From: Rhipidocladum racemiflorum
Taxonomy: Eukaryota; Streptophyta; Magnoliopsida; Poales; Poaceae
DNA: 64,000 bases
Assembly: GCA_036346355.1 (NCBI GenBank)
Contig: JAYEVF010000027.1
Location: forward strand, 1,116,001-1,180,000
Direction: 5' to 3'
Both the position numbers and the translations under genes were made by a program. Below, one piece after another: positions 23,646 to 35,445 of this stretch. The notes under the pieces are model-generated. The model was given only the letters and a program-made list of their open reading frames with translations. It searched no databases and was not told the origin of the DNA. Every line of letters starts with the position of its first letter. The first letter of the stretch is position 1.

Positions 23646-24770
23646 ATGATATACATGTTATTGATGTGTACCTTACTAGTACTCGCAGAGTACCTGGTAT
23701 TTGATACCGGTTCGGTTGCTAACATATGTAACTCGAAACAGGAGCTAAGGAATAAGCGACAACTAGCAAGGGATGAGGTAATGATGCGCGTCGGCAATGG
23801 ATCAAAAGTTGATGTGATCGCCGTCGGGACGTTACCTATCCAATTATCATCAGGATTAGTTATAAATCTAAATAATTGTTATTTAGTGCCTGCGTTGAGC
23901 ATGAACATCATATCTGGATCTTGTTTAATGCGAGACGGTTATTCATTCAAGTCTGAGAACAATGGTTGTTCAATTTATATGAATAATATCTTTTATGGTC
24001 ATGCACCTGAAAAGAATGGTTTATTTATTTTAAATCTTGATAATAGTACACATGTTCATAATGTGAATGCCAAAAGAATTAAGTTGAATGATGATATTGC
24101 TGCATATATGTGGCATTGCCGCTTATGTCATATTGGTGTTAAACGCATGAAGAAGCTCCATTCTGATGGACTACTAGAATCACTTGATTATGAATCATTT
24201 GAGACATGTGAACCATGCCTCATGGGCAAGATGACTAGAGCCCCGTTTTCCGGTACAATGGAGCGGGCAACCGACTTATTGGAAATCATACATACCGATG
24301 TGTGTGGTCCAATGAGTGTGTCGGTAGCGTGGTGGATATCGTTACTTCAGTTACTTTCACGGATGATTTGAGTAGATATGGATATATTTACTTAATGAAA
24401 CACAAGTCTGAAACATTTGAAAAGTTCAAAGAATTTCAGAGTGAAGTAGAAAATCATCGTAATGTAAAGATCAAATTTCTACGATCTGATCGTGGAGGAG
24501 AGTATCTTAGTTACGAGTTTGGCACACACATGAGACAATGTGGAATAGTTTCACAACTCACTCCTGCTGGAACACCACAACAGTAATGGTGTATCCGGCG
24601 TCGTAATCGTACTTTATTGGATATGGTTCGATCTATGATGTCCCTTACAGATTTGCCACTTTCATTTTGGGGTCATGCACTAGAAACAAATTTGCATTCA
24701 CTTTAAATAGGGCACCATCTAAATCCGTTGAAATGACACCGTATGAATTATGGTTTGGCAACAAACCTAA
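23646..24770 (+). pseudogene. Copia-2 protease and integrase
   Basis: The 241-codon frame 23646-24371 contains the protease active site VFDTGSVANICNSKQ and the GAG-pre-integrase zinc region: MWHCRLCHIGVKRMKKL supplies the two His, and CEPCLMGKMTRAPFSG the two Cys. It continues into the integrase core at IIHTDVCGPMSV (first catalytic Asp). The core then shifts frame: 24302-24586 reads TFTDDLSRYGYIYLMKHKSE and FLRSDRGGEYLSYEF (second Asp) and stops at 24584. The catalytic Glu region follows out of frame (RRNRTLLDMVRSMMS near 24598-24640). Non-functional as read. Confidence 0.85.
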
Positions 24771-26778
24771 GTCGTTCTAAAAGGTTGGGGATGCGAGGTT
24801 TATGTGAAGAAACTTCAACCTGATAAACTCGAACCCAAAGCGGAAAAATGCGTCTTCATAGGATACCCTAAAGAAACAATGGGGTACACCTTCTATCACA
24901 GATCCGAGGGCAAGGTTTTCGTTGCCAAGAATGGATCCTTTTGGAGAAAGAGTTTCTCTCGAAGGTGTGAATAGTAGGAAGGTAGAACTTCGACGAGGTT
25001 GTTGAACCTTCTCTTCATGGAATGGCAAGTGCAGCAGCGCGGAAGTTGTTTCGGAGTTGACTTCACCAAATGAAGAGGGAACTAATGATAAGGATCATGA
25101 AACTCCGAAGAGAACACTACCGCACTTCGCGAGTCAACAAGAGCGCTATACCGCCTCGACTTTTATGTTCCTACTATGAATGTCATGGTTGTTGAGAATG
25201 ATGACCCTGCGACGTATGATGAAGCGATGATAAGCCCAGATTCCGACAAATGGCTAGAAGCCATGAAATCCGAAATGGGATCCATGTATGAAAACCAAGT
25301 ATGGACTTTGGTGGACCTACCCAATGACCGTAAGGCCGTTGAGAACAAATGGATTTTCAAAAAGAAAATAGACGCTGATGGTAATGTGACCGTCTATAAA
25401 GCTCGACTTGTTGCAAAGGGTTTTCGACAAATTCAAGGAGTTGACTACGATGAGACTTTCTCACCCGTAGCGATGCTAAAGTCTGTAAGGATAATGTTAG
25501 CAATTGCTGCATTTTTCGATTATGAAATCTGGCAGATGGATGTCAAAACTGCGTTCCTTAATGGAAACATTGAGGAAGAGTTGTATATGATACAACCCAA
25601 AGGTTTTGTTGATCCTAAGGATGCTTTATAAGGTATGCAAACTTCAGCGATCCATTTATGGACTGAAGCAAGCATCACGAAGTTGGAATCTCCGTTTTGA
25701 TGAGGTAATCAAAGGTTTTGGATTTGTCCAAACTTACGGAGAATCTTGTGTTTACAAGAAAGTGAGTGGGAGCTCTATAGCATTTACGATATTATATGTG
25801 GATGACATATTGTTGATAGGAAATGATATATAACTTTTGAAAAGTATAAAGATTACTTAAGCAAGAAGTTTTCAATGAAGGACCTTGGTGAAGCGGCATA
25901 TATTTTAGGCATCAAAATCTATAGAGATAGATCGAGACGCTTGATTGGGCTATCACAAAGTACATATCTTGACAAGATTCTAAAGAAGTTTAGAATGGAC
26001 GAAAGTAAGAAAGGGTTCTTACCTATGATGCAAGGCAAGACGTTGAGTAAGACTCAGAGTCCAAATACGCAGAAGATAGAGAAGTAATGAATAAGATTCC
26101 CTATGCTTCAGCCATAGGCTCTATCATGTATGCTATGTTGTGTACAAGACCGGATGTGGCACATGCTATTAGTTTGACTAGCGTGTACGGTCTGATCCAG
26201 GTTTTGAACACTAGGCAATGATCAAGAATATCTTTAAGTACTTAAGAAGAACTAAGGATATGTTTCTCATATATGGTGGTGAAGAAGAGCTCGTCGCAAA
26301 ATGTTACGCCGACGCTTAGCTTTGACAATCGATCCGGACGACTCTAAGTCTCAATCCGGTACATTTTTGAAATGAATGGAGGAAGCGGTGAGTAGGAGAA
26401 GTTCCAAGCAATCTGTGGTGGCGGGATCTTCAACGAAGCGGAATATATTGTCGCTCGCTGCTATAGCGTACAGAAGCGGTTTGGATGAAGATGTTCATAT
26501 CCGAACTAGGTGTGGTTCCGAGTGCGTTGGACCCGATGGTTATCTATTGTGACAACAATGGTGCCATAGCCAATGCTAAAGAACCAAGGTCACACAAGAA
26601 TTCCAAGCATATTAAGCGCGGGTTTCACTCCATCCGTGAACATGTCAAGGATGGTGATATAAAGATTTGCAAAGTACACACGGATCTGAATGTGGCAGAC
26701 TCGTTGACTAAAGCTCTCCCAAGGGCAAAACATGATCAACACCAGAACTCAATGGGTGTTAGAATCATCACATTGTAA
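24771..26778 (+). pseudogene. Copia-2 reverse transcriptase and RNase H
   Basis: RT blocks in order: DPATYDEAMISPDSDKWLEA, NKWIFKKKIDADGNVTVYKA, VDYDETFSPVAMLKSVRIML and MDVKTAFLNGNIEEELYMIQ (frame 25176-25631), then VCKLQRSIYGLKQASRSWN and ILYVDDILLIGNDI (frame 25606-25833), which has the catalytic YVDD. 25875-26087 reads MKDLGEAAYILGIKIYRDRS. RNase H is degraded between 26090 and 26480, and its end is kept at 26485-26778 (IYCDNNGAIANAKEPRSHK, then KHIKRGFHSIRE). At least five frame breaks are present. The stop at 26778 is the natural end of pol. Confidence 0.88.
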
Positions 26779-26797
26779 TCTAGATTATTGACTCTAG

Positions 26798-26811
26798 TGC
26801 AAGTGGGAGAC
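26798..26811 (+). other. Copia-2 polypurine tract
   Basis: TGCAAGTGGGAGAC lies directly before the 3' LTR start TGAAGGG at 26812, the expected position and composition for plus-strand priming. Confidence 0.75.
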
Positions 26812-28452
26812 TGAAGGGAATATGCCCGAGAGGCAATAATAAATTGTTTATTATCATATTCCATGTTTATAATAGATGTTTATTTCTCATGCTAAAATTG
26901 TATTAATCGGAAACGTTAATACATGTGTGTTTAATAAACAAAAGAGTTCCTAGTAAAGCCTCTTTTTAAACTAGCTCGTTGATTAACTGATGATCAAGGT
27001 TTCCTGATCATGAACATTGGATGTTGTTAATAACGGGGTCATGTCATTAGAAGAATGATGTGATGAACACACACCCAAGTTGGTATAGCAAATACGATCA
27101 AGTCATTTAGATTGTTGCTGTATCAAACAAATACGAAATAGCTCTTTCCCTTAGACCATGAGATGATGTCAATCACTAACTCCGGAAGAGTACTTTGATG
27201 ACATCAAACGTCACTCCGTAACACGGTGACTATAAAGATGGATTTGGGTACTATGAAAGTATTAGTTGAGGCTCATGCATCAAGAGTGGGATTTGTCCAT
27301 CCAGATGACGGAGAGATATACTCTGGGCCCTCTCGGTGATATCACATTGACATCGCTTGCAAGCATGTGACTAGGTCACAAGAATGTCATATCACTAACG
27401 AGTAAAGAGTACTTGTCGATAGCGGGATCGAACTAGGTATAGTTGATACTGATGATCGGATCCGGACAAGTAAAATATCGTGAGACAAAAGGAATTGGTT
27501 ATGTCGCTTTACGGTTTACGCGATCACTAGTTCATCGTTGAGTGAATGGGAGTCATTATGGATCTCCGTGATCCCGCTGATGATTATTGATCTGAGAGGT
27601 GTCTCAATCATGTCCATTTTATTCACGAACCGTAGGGTGACACACTTAAGGTTCATCGATGCATTTGAGTGGATACGAAACACCGGAGAAAAGTATGGAC
27701 AAGATCTGAGGGATTTGTTTGAGTATCGCCCGAATAGTTTCGTGATATCGTAATAGTTAATGTGGGTATGCGTTAATGTTTTTTAATTAAATGTATTAAC
27801 AAATATTAAAATATCTTACATAAAAATGTTTTATTTATTTATGGGAGAAAACCCTTTCATTTCTTGAGTGGGGTTTTAATGGAAACCAAAGTGGGTTGAT
27901 TTAAGTGAGTGGAGAGATCACTCACATGAAGAGAGGGAGGGCAAGGGGCACCCCCCATGCGCCGGCCACCCCTTGGCTTGCCTCCTCCTCCTCCTATAAA
28001 AGGGAGGGAGGAGCTCCTCTCTTTGGTGTTCATCCATTTGACCCTTTGGTTGGTCCATTCTCCCTCCTCCTGCCGATCCGCTTTTTGTGGCTTATGCGAA
28101 GCGCTGCTGAAATTATTTCTCCACCACCACCACTAAGCTGTAGTGTTGTTGGAGTTTTCCGGGGATCCTCTACTTCCGCTGCCCCGCTGGAACGAGGGAT
28201 TGGAGGTCATCGTTGATCTGTACGTGTGACCAAGTACGGAGGCGCTGCCGTTTGTGGCGCTCATCTTCACGACTTCGAAGTCGGGAGTGTACCTCTACAT
28301 CAACCACGTTTGTTTGCGGGAACGTTATTCCCGTTTTCGGTCTACGAGGGTGAGTCCTTCTGAAACCGTTTACTTGCATCTCCTAGATATGATCTTGGTG
28401 TTTGGTTGCAATCGTAGGAAAATTTTTGTTTTCCATGCTTCGAAACCCATCA
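26812..28452 (+). repeat. Copia-2 3' LTR (1641 bp)
   Basis: Direct repeat of 8392-10017, ending CGAAACCCATCA at 28452 next to TSD CATAC. It is 15 bp longer than the 5' copy, mostly from clustered indels around 27700-27790 and 28060-28350. Confidence 0.93.
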
Positions 28453-28457
28453 CATAC

Positions 28458-29185
28458 ATGCGACCATTTCGAGGAAGCATCAATGAGCACCATAAAGTAC
28501 CGAAACGAACCCGATAAGGGCTGAATCAGACCGCAAATATCCCCCTGAATGCGTTCCAGGAATGCAGGAATTTCATGTTGCACTTTCATAACAGAGGGTC
28601 TAGTTATTAATTTCCCGGTGGCACAAGCATGGCACACAAAATCTTCATGATTCGGGAAATTTTTAACATTAATGCCATGACCTTGTGAGTTGTTAACTAT
28701 ATTTCTCATCAATCTAATACCAGGATGACCTAAATATACAATGCCATAGCAAAAATAATTCAGAGCTTCTAAAGAGGTATACACTGCGTGTGCATTGATT
28801 CTCGTGTAGTACAACCCAGATTCATATGAGGAATATTTTTATAATACCATTTTCATATTCCGCGTGCTTCATAATGCACAAATGCTTCTTTGCCATTTTC
28901 TTCATCGGTTTCTACGTGAAACCGATTGGCGCGGATATCTTTAAAACTTAAGAGAGTGCGAGTTGATTCAGGGTACAAGAGGGCTTCTTCAATTACCAAA
29001 GTTGTACCCATTGGCAATATAATTGTGGCTCTTCCTGAGCCTATTATATGCGTATCGCTTCCTGCAATTGTCGTAATCCTTCCAGTGTTCTTCGTGATCG
29101 TCTGGAAATATTTCGACTCTCTTAAGATGGTATTTGTTGTGCCACTATCAACAATGCATATCTCCTTCATTTGGGTGCTACACAA
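28458..29185 (-). pseudogene. Copia-1 protease, GAG-pre-integrase and integrase N-terminus
   Basis: Minus-strand frame 29185-28853 starts near MCSTQMKEI and carries the protease motif CIVDSGTTNTILRESKYF (Asp-Ser-Gly) and GRATIILPMGTTLVIEEALL. The frame 28814-28458 carries the pre-integrase zinc region (YLGHPGIRLMRNIVNN and FVCHACATGKLI) and the start of the integrase core (ERIQGDICGLIQPLSGSFRY, MVLIDASSKWSHV), holding the first catalytic Asp and the DDS/DAS motif. It is cut at 28457 by Copia-2 and resumes at 8391. A break near 28820-28850 separates the two frames. Confidence 0.85.
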
Positions 29186-30997
29186 TTTCTAAATGAAAAG
29201 AAATATAATTCTAATCATACAGTGGAAAAGTAATTCAAACATTGCTGGCAAATAAAGAATACTGGAATAAATAATAAATTACAATTCTATTCATGAGAAA
29301 ATGTATGCTCTTCGAGAGCTTACTATTCATTATGCAATCTGATGTCTATGTGAGATAATTCTGACCATTCAGGTCAGTTCTTCAAAAACTCACATTTGAC
29401 AATGCCAGACCTTTTCATATTCACAAGGTTCTTCCATTAGATTACTGCGTGCAATCTAATAGGAAGTGGCTGCCAGATGCATAATTAAATTCTCATGATT
29501 TTCCAGTAAACTAAAAGAAAACAATAATTGCAAGATTCATAAATGCAAGTTAAATGCAAAATTCATAAGTACAAGATTCATAAATACGGAATTCATAAAT
29601 ACAAGGTAAATGTAAGATTCATAAATATTCATAAAGATTCATATATATAGCTTCATGCATATATGTGATCGGCTTCGTGCAAGCGATCAGATTCATGCGC
29701 GCGATCAGCTTCATGCGATCTGCTTCATACATGCAATCGGATTCATATGCATGATCGACTTCGTGCGATCTGCTTTATGTGAGCGATCAACTTCGTGCAT
29801 GTGATCGGATTCATACGCGCGATCGGCTTCGTGCGATCGGTTTAGCGCGGCTTCATGCGCGCGGCGCATTTAGTTTCATGCGCGTTAGCCTTCCTGGCAC
29901 GACGGTGGCCGCTTCGTGCGGCGCGCTTGAATTTCCAATGTATTATATTAAAGCAATAAATACAATGCATGGAACAGAACAATAATTGCACAATTCTTGA
30001 ATTCATAAATGCGGAAAATAAATTCTCAGGAATTTCCTATATTCTAAACAAGGCAATTAATGTGAAAATATATGCAAATATTCACGAATGCAGAAAATAA
30101 GGCTAAGATAAATTAAAACAAAGCCATACAATTTTCTGCAATTTTCTAGGAATTTTTATATTTTTTCTGGAATTTTTCAGTATTTTCTAGAATTTTCTAA
30201 TCAATTTTCTAGGTTTATAATCATTTTCTGGAAGGAAAAACCAGAAAACAGAATAACCGAAAATAAACCAGGGGCAAGGGGGTCATTTCCCCTTCCCCTT
30301 GCGCTAGCACCGGATCCAATCTGTTTTTTTTTCTTTGCATCGGGCCCGCTTTGGATTTCACGTTGCTTCCAATTACGTTTTCCATCCAGACTTCAAGTCC
30401 GTGTGTTGGACTTCATGTTCATTGGGTTTTGAAGCTTCTGGACTTCAAGTCCAAGGAAAAAAGCTTCATTGTCCCAGCCGATGGAGCTCGGTGCTCGACG
30501 GCTTTGGCGGCGCTATGGTCGGGGCACGCTGAGAGGCGACGACGCTGCCGGCCAGCGCGACGCCGGCTTGGCGACGATCGGCGCACCGAGGCGCGTGAAG
30601 CGCGGATCATGACGGAGCCAGCGCGTCGAGAGCGGCGTCATTCGCGAAGCGCCGGCAGGCTGGGCCAGCGGTCGGTCGGCGCGACTTGGTCTGCAGAACT
30701 TCGGCGTCGCGCCGCGTGGGTCGCGAGGTCGGGTCGAGCAGCGAGGTAGCCAAGGCGGCGGCGCTTTCAATGGCAAGCGGCCGGCGGCGGCGGGCGGCGT
30801 TGCAGGCGCGGCAAGCGGCGGCGGCGAACTACGAGTTCGGGCGAGCTGCAGCGACCGTCGGCCGGACTTCAAGCGCGGCTACGACGGCCGGGGCGGCGTC
30901 TGACGGGATACGAAACGTCGGGCCGGCAGCGCACAGTCTTCGAGCCGAGCGGCAGTTCGGCGTTCGCAATGTTTAAGCAGCAGCAGGCCAGGGAAAC
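29186..30997 (-). other. Copia-1 leader with a gag remnant
   Basis: No gag ORF is present between the leader and the protease. A short stretch on the minus strand near 29330-29380 reads like the start of a Copia gag (ELT.LNGQNYLT, then a stop), suggesting that gag decayed or was deleted. The remainder is AT-rich (29186-29520 and 29930-30330), a repeat array (29520-29900), and GC-rich leader (30440-30960) whose ORFs are composition artefacts. It ends at the MULE TSD (30989-30997). Confidence 0.65.
29520..29900. repeat. Minisatellite-like arrays in the Copia-1 leader
   Basis: 29520-29640 repeats units close to AAGATTCATAAATACAAG. 29655-29900 repeats units close to CGATCGGCTTCGTGCG, with variants such as GATCAGCTTCATGCGATCTG. 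About five and fourteen imperfect units respectively. The second unit is related to GCTTCATGC and GCTTCGTGC words also seen at 36375 and 50645-50720 in the other pieces of the same leader. Confidence 0.75.
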
Positions 30998-31322
30998 AAA
31001 ATTTTTTTTAAATAATATTTTTTTTAAACTAAATTGCGTTATTAATATACGGAATAAAAAATTTGCAAAAATAATATGCCGTCGCCAAACCGTACGGCGA
31101 ATACCCTATTTTCGCCGAACCGTGCGGCGAACACCCTATTTTCGCCACATGGTTCGGCGAAAATATGTTAACCGCCGCAATTAAGGTGCTACACGGGTAT
31201 CAAGGGTTTTTTCGCCACCTGGTATGGCGAAGACCTATTTTCGCCAAATGGTACGGCGAATACTCTATTTTCGCCATACCATTTGGCGAAAATAGAGTAT
31301 TCGCCAAATGGTGCGGCGACCT
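30998..31322. repeat. MULE left inverted end with palindromic sub-repeats
   Basis: After the A/T terminus come about seven units of the form TTCGCC(A/G)..TGG/CCGT.(C/T)GGCGAA, spaced roughly 30-40 bp and joined by linkers such as TACCCTATT and GACCTATTT. Each unit is itself an inverted repeat. The right end (35870-36224) mirrors this. Confidence 0.85.
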
Positions 31323-31394
31323 TTGCTCGGTAAAAAAAAGGCCCGAGATCGATCGATCGATCTCGCCCACCGTTTCAAAATAACCGAGAGCCGC

Positions 31395-31555
31395 CGGAAG
31401 AGAAGAGGGAGAGGGAGAAGGAGAGGAAGGAGAGGGAGAGGAAGGAGAAGGAGAGGGAGGAGAGGAAGGAGAGGGAGAGGAAGGAGAAGGAGAGGAAGGA
31501 GGAGAGGGAGAGGAAGGAGGAGGAGGAGGAGGAGGAGGAGAAAGAGGAGGAGGTA
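31395..31555. repeat. Purine (GA/GGA) tract upstream of the transposase
   Basis: About 160 bp of GAGAGGGAGAAGGAGAGGAAGG-type sequence with almost no pyrimidine on the plus strand. The strong strand asymmetry makes it able to form triplex or G-rich structures. Apparent ORFs (for example 31200-31559 minus) are only its translation. Confidence 0.85.
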
Positions 31556-31617
31556 ACATCGCAACTTTGTTTAATTTCGTATTTTTGAATGTAGAGAGTG
31601 ATTTATAGTAATGTAAT

Positions 31618-31800
31618 ATAGATTAGCGATCTAGAGTAGCGCAATTTAGATTAGCGATCTAGAGTAGCGCAATTTAGAGTAGCGATCTAGAGTAGCGAAA
31701 TTTGGAGTAGCGATTTAGAGTAGCGCAATTTAGAGTAGCGATGTAGAGTAGTACAATTTATATTAGAGTAGCGATGTAGAGCAGTACAATTTAGAATAGC
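31618..31800. repeat. 28-bp tandem array upstream of the transposase
   Basis: About six imperfect copies of GATTAGCGATCTAGAGTAGC plus GCAATTTA, decaying towards the 3' side. It lies between the purine tract and the transposase start at 32111, where a promoter or 5' leader would be. Confidence 0.8.
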
Positions 31801-32110
31801 GATTCTAGTTATTTAATCTAGAGTAGTGATATTAGTTAGACCTGATTAATTCTGATTAATCGTTATGCCTAGTTTTTTGATTGTAAGGGAAAAAATGGAA
31901 TCTTTAGGGCTTCGATCAATAGCTAATCGGCTAATCGGGCGATTTTTCTGAACATTGCATATTAGTAGCAAATCGCCAGTTATACGTGCGCTATATTATT
32001 ATAATATTATAGTATCGATATCCCGATAGTTAATTATCGTTGTTCAATTTACGGTACAGATTTTAAATTTTAGTAGGGATGCATAAATTTATTTTGTCTA
32101 TGTCGTCGCA

Positions 32111-35100
32111 GTGATGTCGGAACCAGTGAAATTCAGGGTATATTATGGCGATGGGGAAGTAAAAATTGGGCAGAATGGAGTGGATTTAAGCTGTTTTTCG
32201 GTCACCATGGCCGAGCACTTGTCCCCCGATACTGTTAGCATTCGTGATATAAAACTTTGGTTGACCCAATTTTTTTCCCTGGATCCAAGTGTTTATTCTG
32301 TTATCATCCAAATCGTATACACGCGTAGCAAGGGTGACCCGGCTGTGTGGGAGTTGAAGACAGTAGATCGAACACAGTTGTGGCAGAAATGGTTAAGGTG
32401 GTGTAAGGGATCTAGCCTCGAATGTGTGATGTTGGTGCAAGCTTGCCCTAGGGAAGAGGTGAATACTACTGGTGTGAGCGAGAGCAGCACATCGGCTACA
32501 GCTGAACAAGTTCAGCCAGCGGTGTCGGTTGAGGCAGCAGCAGCGGGGGATGATCACATGGATGCAGCAAGCGCAGAAGGTCGGGCCGATGAAGGGGAGG
32601 ATATCGATCAACTTGTGGATAAATTGGATTGGTGGACCGCATGGCGACAGAAGAGGAAGCCGAAATGTTGGACCCTGTCGTTACCATCAGCGAAGATGGC
32701 GACCGGGAGGAAGATGATGAAATGCATGGTAGTACTGGCTCAACGGAGGTACCCATCCCCGATGAATGGAACAGGCAGAACAAAGCTGGTATGGAAGCTT
32801 TGTGGGGCCATGACTCACATTGTGAGTATGGTACTGGTGCCATTAGGTTGAATCAAATGTTCCCGAACAATTCTGAGTTGAAGTTGGCAGTGAGCTTGTG
32901 GGCACTGTCGCTGCAAAGAGAGTTTCGGGTTGTCCTGTCAAGCCCAGATAAGTACACAGTGAAGTGCGTAATCGATGGTTGTGAATTTCGAGTACATGCC
33001 TACAAGCCGAAGTGTGAGACGTATTGGATTGCATCAAGAGTGGACGAGCACACATGCAGACTAGAAAATGTTCTTGTCAAACACCGTAACTTGAATGCGG
33101 CTGTAATAGCCAGTGTGATGTTTAATGAAATCATTGAGAAGCGGGATATGGAGTGTTCGTATATTCAGAAAGCAATGTTATGAACATTTAAGTATCAGAT
33201 AAGCTACTCCATGGCCTGGCATGCGAAGCAGAAAGCATTAGAGAAGAGGTTTGGCACATACGAGGCATCGTATTGCAACCTACCTCGTGTGCTTTAAGTA
33301 CTGAAGCAAACCAATCCTGGCACGTACACCGCTTTCAAAGAAAGCGAAGCAGATGCAAATGGGATCTGTACATTTCGTCATGCTTTCTTTTCATTGGGGC
33401 CTTGCATTGCGTCATTCAGTGCATCGCCATTCATTGCTTTGTGTTGATGGCACATTTTTGACTCGAAAATACAAGGGCAGATTCTAACAGCCATTGCAAT
33501 TGATGCGAACAACCACATACTTCCATTGGCCTTTGCTTTGTTGAGGGTGAGAATCGGGATAGCTGGTGTGGTTTTTCGTGACATCTGAAGGTGGGGGTAG
33601 TTGTTGATCGGCCCAAAGATGTGCATCATTCATGATCGTCACAAAGGTATCCTCTCGGCAATCAAGACTCTACAGAGGACCGAGATGAACCATTTTCATG
33701 GCCTCGACTGCAGCAGGTGGTGCATGAGACATTTGGGTGCCAATTTCTTGAGCAGTTCAAAAGCAAGAAACTGATGAATCTGCTTAAGAGGTTATGCAAG
33801 CGTAATCAGGCACGTAAGTTCAACACGCTATTTGCCGAAGTTGGATAAGCACACCAAGGCGCATATCGAAGAGATGAAGAATCAACCACCTACACCGAAC
33901 GAATGACCACCCAAAAGGCAAACACCCCATCGGGAGCTCGATCCACCTAATATGCGCAGACGAACGTTAAGGAACATTAAGTATTTCTCGCGATCGATAG
34001 AGGCTGAGCCTCTAGAGAAGTGGGCATTGCTCCATGACACCGGAGGCGCCAGGTTAGTATGGTACATTAAAATATCAAAACAACGCTAAACAATTTGGCC
34101 TGTTGTTCTAAACTGTTTTGCGTTGAACAGGTTTGGCGTGATGACAACGAACATAGCCGAGGTTTACAATTGGGTCATCCGAGGCCTCCGTCCGCTTCCG
34201 CTTGTGGCCATCCTTGAAGGCATGTTGCACGGCATCGTTAGCTACTACCAAAAAAGGCATGCGGAAGCGGTACTTCATGCCTCCACATTGCAAACGCCGT
34301 ATTGTTCGCGGATGATGACCTACATGGAGGAACGAACCATGAAAGCTCAGCAGCATATGGTGCGTAGCTACGGGGTCACTGAATACCACTTCGAGGTGAC
34401 TCTTCGGTGCAAAAGGGGATTGGGAACGGACACAGCGGTTATTACGCACGAGGTTAATCTAGGCCAAGGGGCATCTGGATGGTGTGAATGCAGCTGCAAT
34501 AAGCCAAGACTTCTCCATATTCCTTGCTCACACGTGATGGCTGCTTGTGGGCAAATTGGGATGAACACGTCGCAATACATGTCCCCTTTCTACTTGAAGA
34601 ATCATGTTGTCCATATCTGGTCGGGTGAGTTTCGTAGTTTTCGTGCACACGGTGATTTCACTGCGATTTACAGAGATGAGCGCATCTGTTTGCCGGATCC
34701 AACCTTGCGGAGGTGTGCAGAAGGGCAGTCTGGTCGTCCACAGACTAGGCGCATTCGCAACGACATGGATGAATCTGAAGTGGGTGGCCCTCTTAGGAGG
34801 TGTTCTGAGTGCGGCGAGTATGGCCACAAGGCAAACCAGTGCACGTAGAGTGTAGGTTCTGAAAGTGGTGGTGGCTATGTATCGTCCACAGACTAGGCGC
34901 ATTCGCAACGACATGGATGAATCTGAAGTGGGTGGCCCTCTTAGGAGGTGTTCTGAGTGCGGCGAGTATGGCCACAAGGCAAACCGGACCCCGAGTACGC
35001 ATACGGTATTCTCCAACCACCACAGCGGGCATACTGCATTGACTGCAGGTCACATTTTCGGTTGTACAACAAGAAGCCCAACACACACCTCCTGGACCAT

Positions 35101-35445
35101 ATCGTGGAGTGCGAGCCGAAATAGAGGAGGCGTCTCGGCAAGTCTCCGGAAGGGCAAGAGGGTTCGTCCTCTCGAATGGTACGGGATAAGGGGAAGCAGC
35201 CGGCCAAGGTCCGCAGTACGCAACAAATCCTTAATGCATTACAAAGGCCATCCGGCAACCCCGGTGGTATTAACATAGGGGGCGCCGGAAATCGAGATGG
35301 CATGCCCATATGGGAGGGCAGGACTCCACAGAATGCACACAAACAAGTTACTTCTTACACCCCAGAGACGTATGGCATAGGCTACCCATTCGGCGACAAT
35401 TTGGGAGCATCACAAGACGGCCATGGAGCTCTTTCATAAGAGAGA
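32111..35445 (+). pseudogene. MuDR-like MULE transposase (mudrA-like)
   Basis: The start at 32111 (MMSEPVKFRVYYGDGEVKIG) begins a plant MULE N-terminal domain. After an acidic spacer the frame shifts by one base near 32620. 32629-33183 carries the MuDR DNA-binding-like region: LNQMFPNNSELKLAVSLW, EFRVVLSSPDKYTVKCVIDG, CEFRVHAYKPKCETYWIAS. The DDE core (33184-34070) is full of stops; fragments such as FLTRKYKGQ and ILTAIAIDANNHILPLAFAL are readable. 34123-34848 holds the C-terminal core, a SWIM zinc finger (WCECSCNKPRLLHIPCSHVM) and a CCHC knuckle (CSECGEYGHKANQC). A degraded tail continues to about 35445. The intact protein would cut and join the element ends; this copy is broken. Confidence 0.87.
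34735..34990 (+). repeat. Tandem duplication of the transposase zinc-knuckle segment
   Basis: The segment beginning CGTCCACAGACTAGGCGC at 34735 is repeated from 34883 (period 148 bp, about 106 bp matched almost perfectly). Both copies encode RRCSECGEYGHKAN. The first completes the knuckle (QCT then stop); the second lacks the final Cys. Confidence 0.9.

Larger units (their letters stand above)
8392..28452 (+). mobile_element. Copia-2: complete LTR retrotransposon nested in Copia-1
   Basis: Long direct repeats at 8392-10017 and 26812-28452 begin TGAAGGGAATATGCCC and end CGAAACCCATCA. They are flanked by TSD CATAC at 8387-8391 and 28453-28457. A canonical initiator-Met tRNA primer site follows the first LTR, and a polypurine tract precedes the second. 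Coding order on the plus strand is gag, protease, integrase, RT, RNase H. A Gypsy element occupies 10648-22267; without it and its TSD, Copia-2 is about 8.4 kb. The LTR start resembles a Copia family common in Triticeae and other Pooideae (from memory). The coding region is heavily frameshifted. Confidence 0.95.

Noticed and set aside
30351..30872. Overlapping arginine- and alanine-rich ORFs on both strands as captured host genes
   Set aside because: GC-rich Copia-1 leader; open frames occur on both strands by composition and no domain is visible.
31200..31559. Proline/serine-rich and arginine-rich ORFs
   Set aside because: They translate a purine microsatellite and are not coding.
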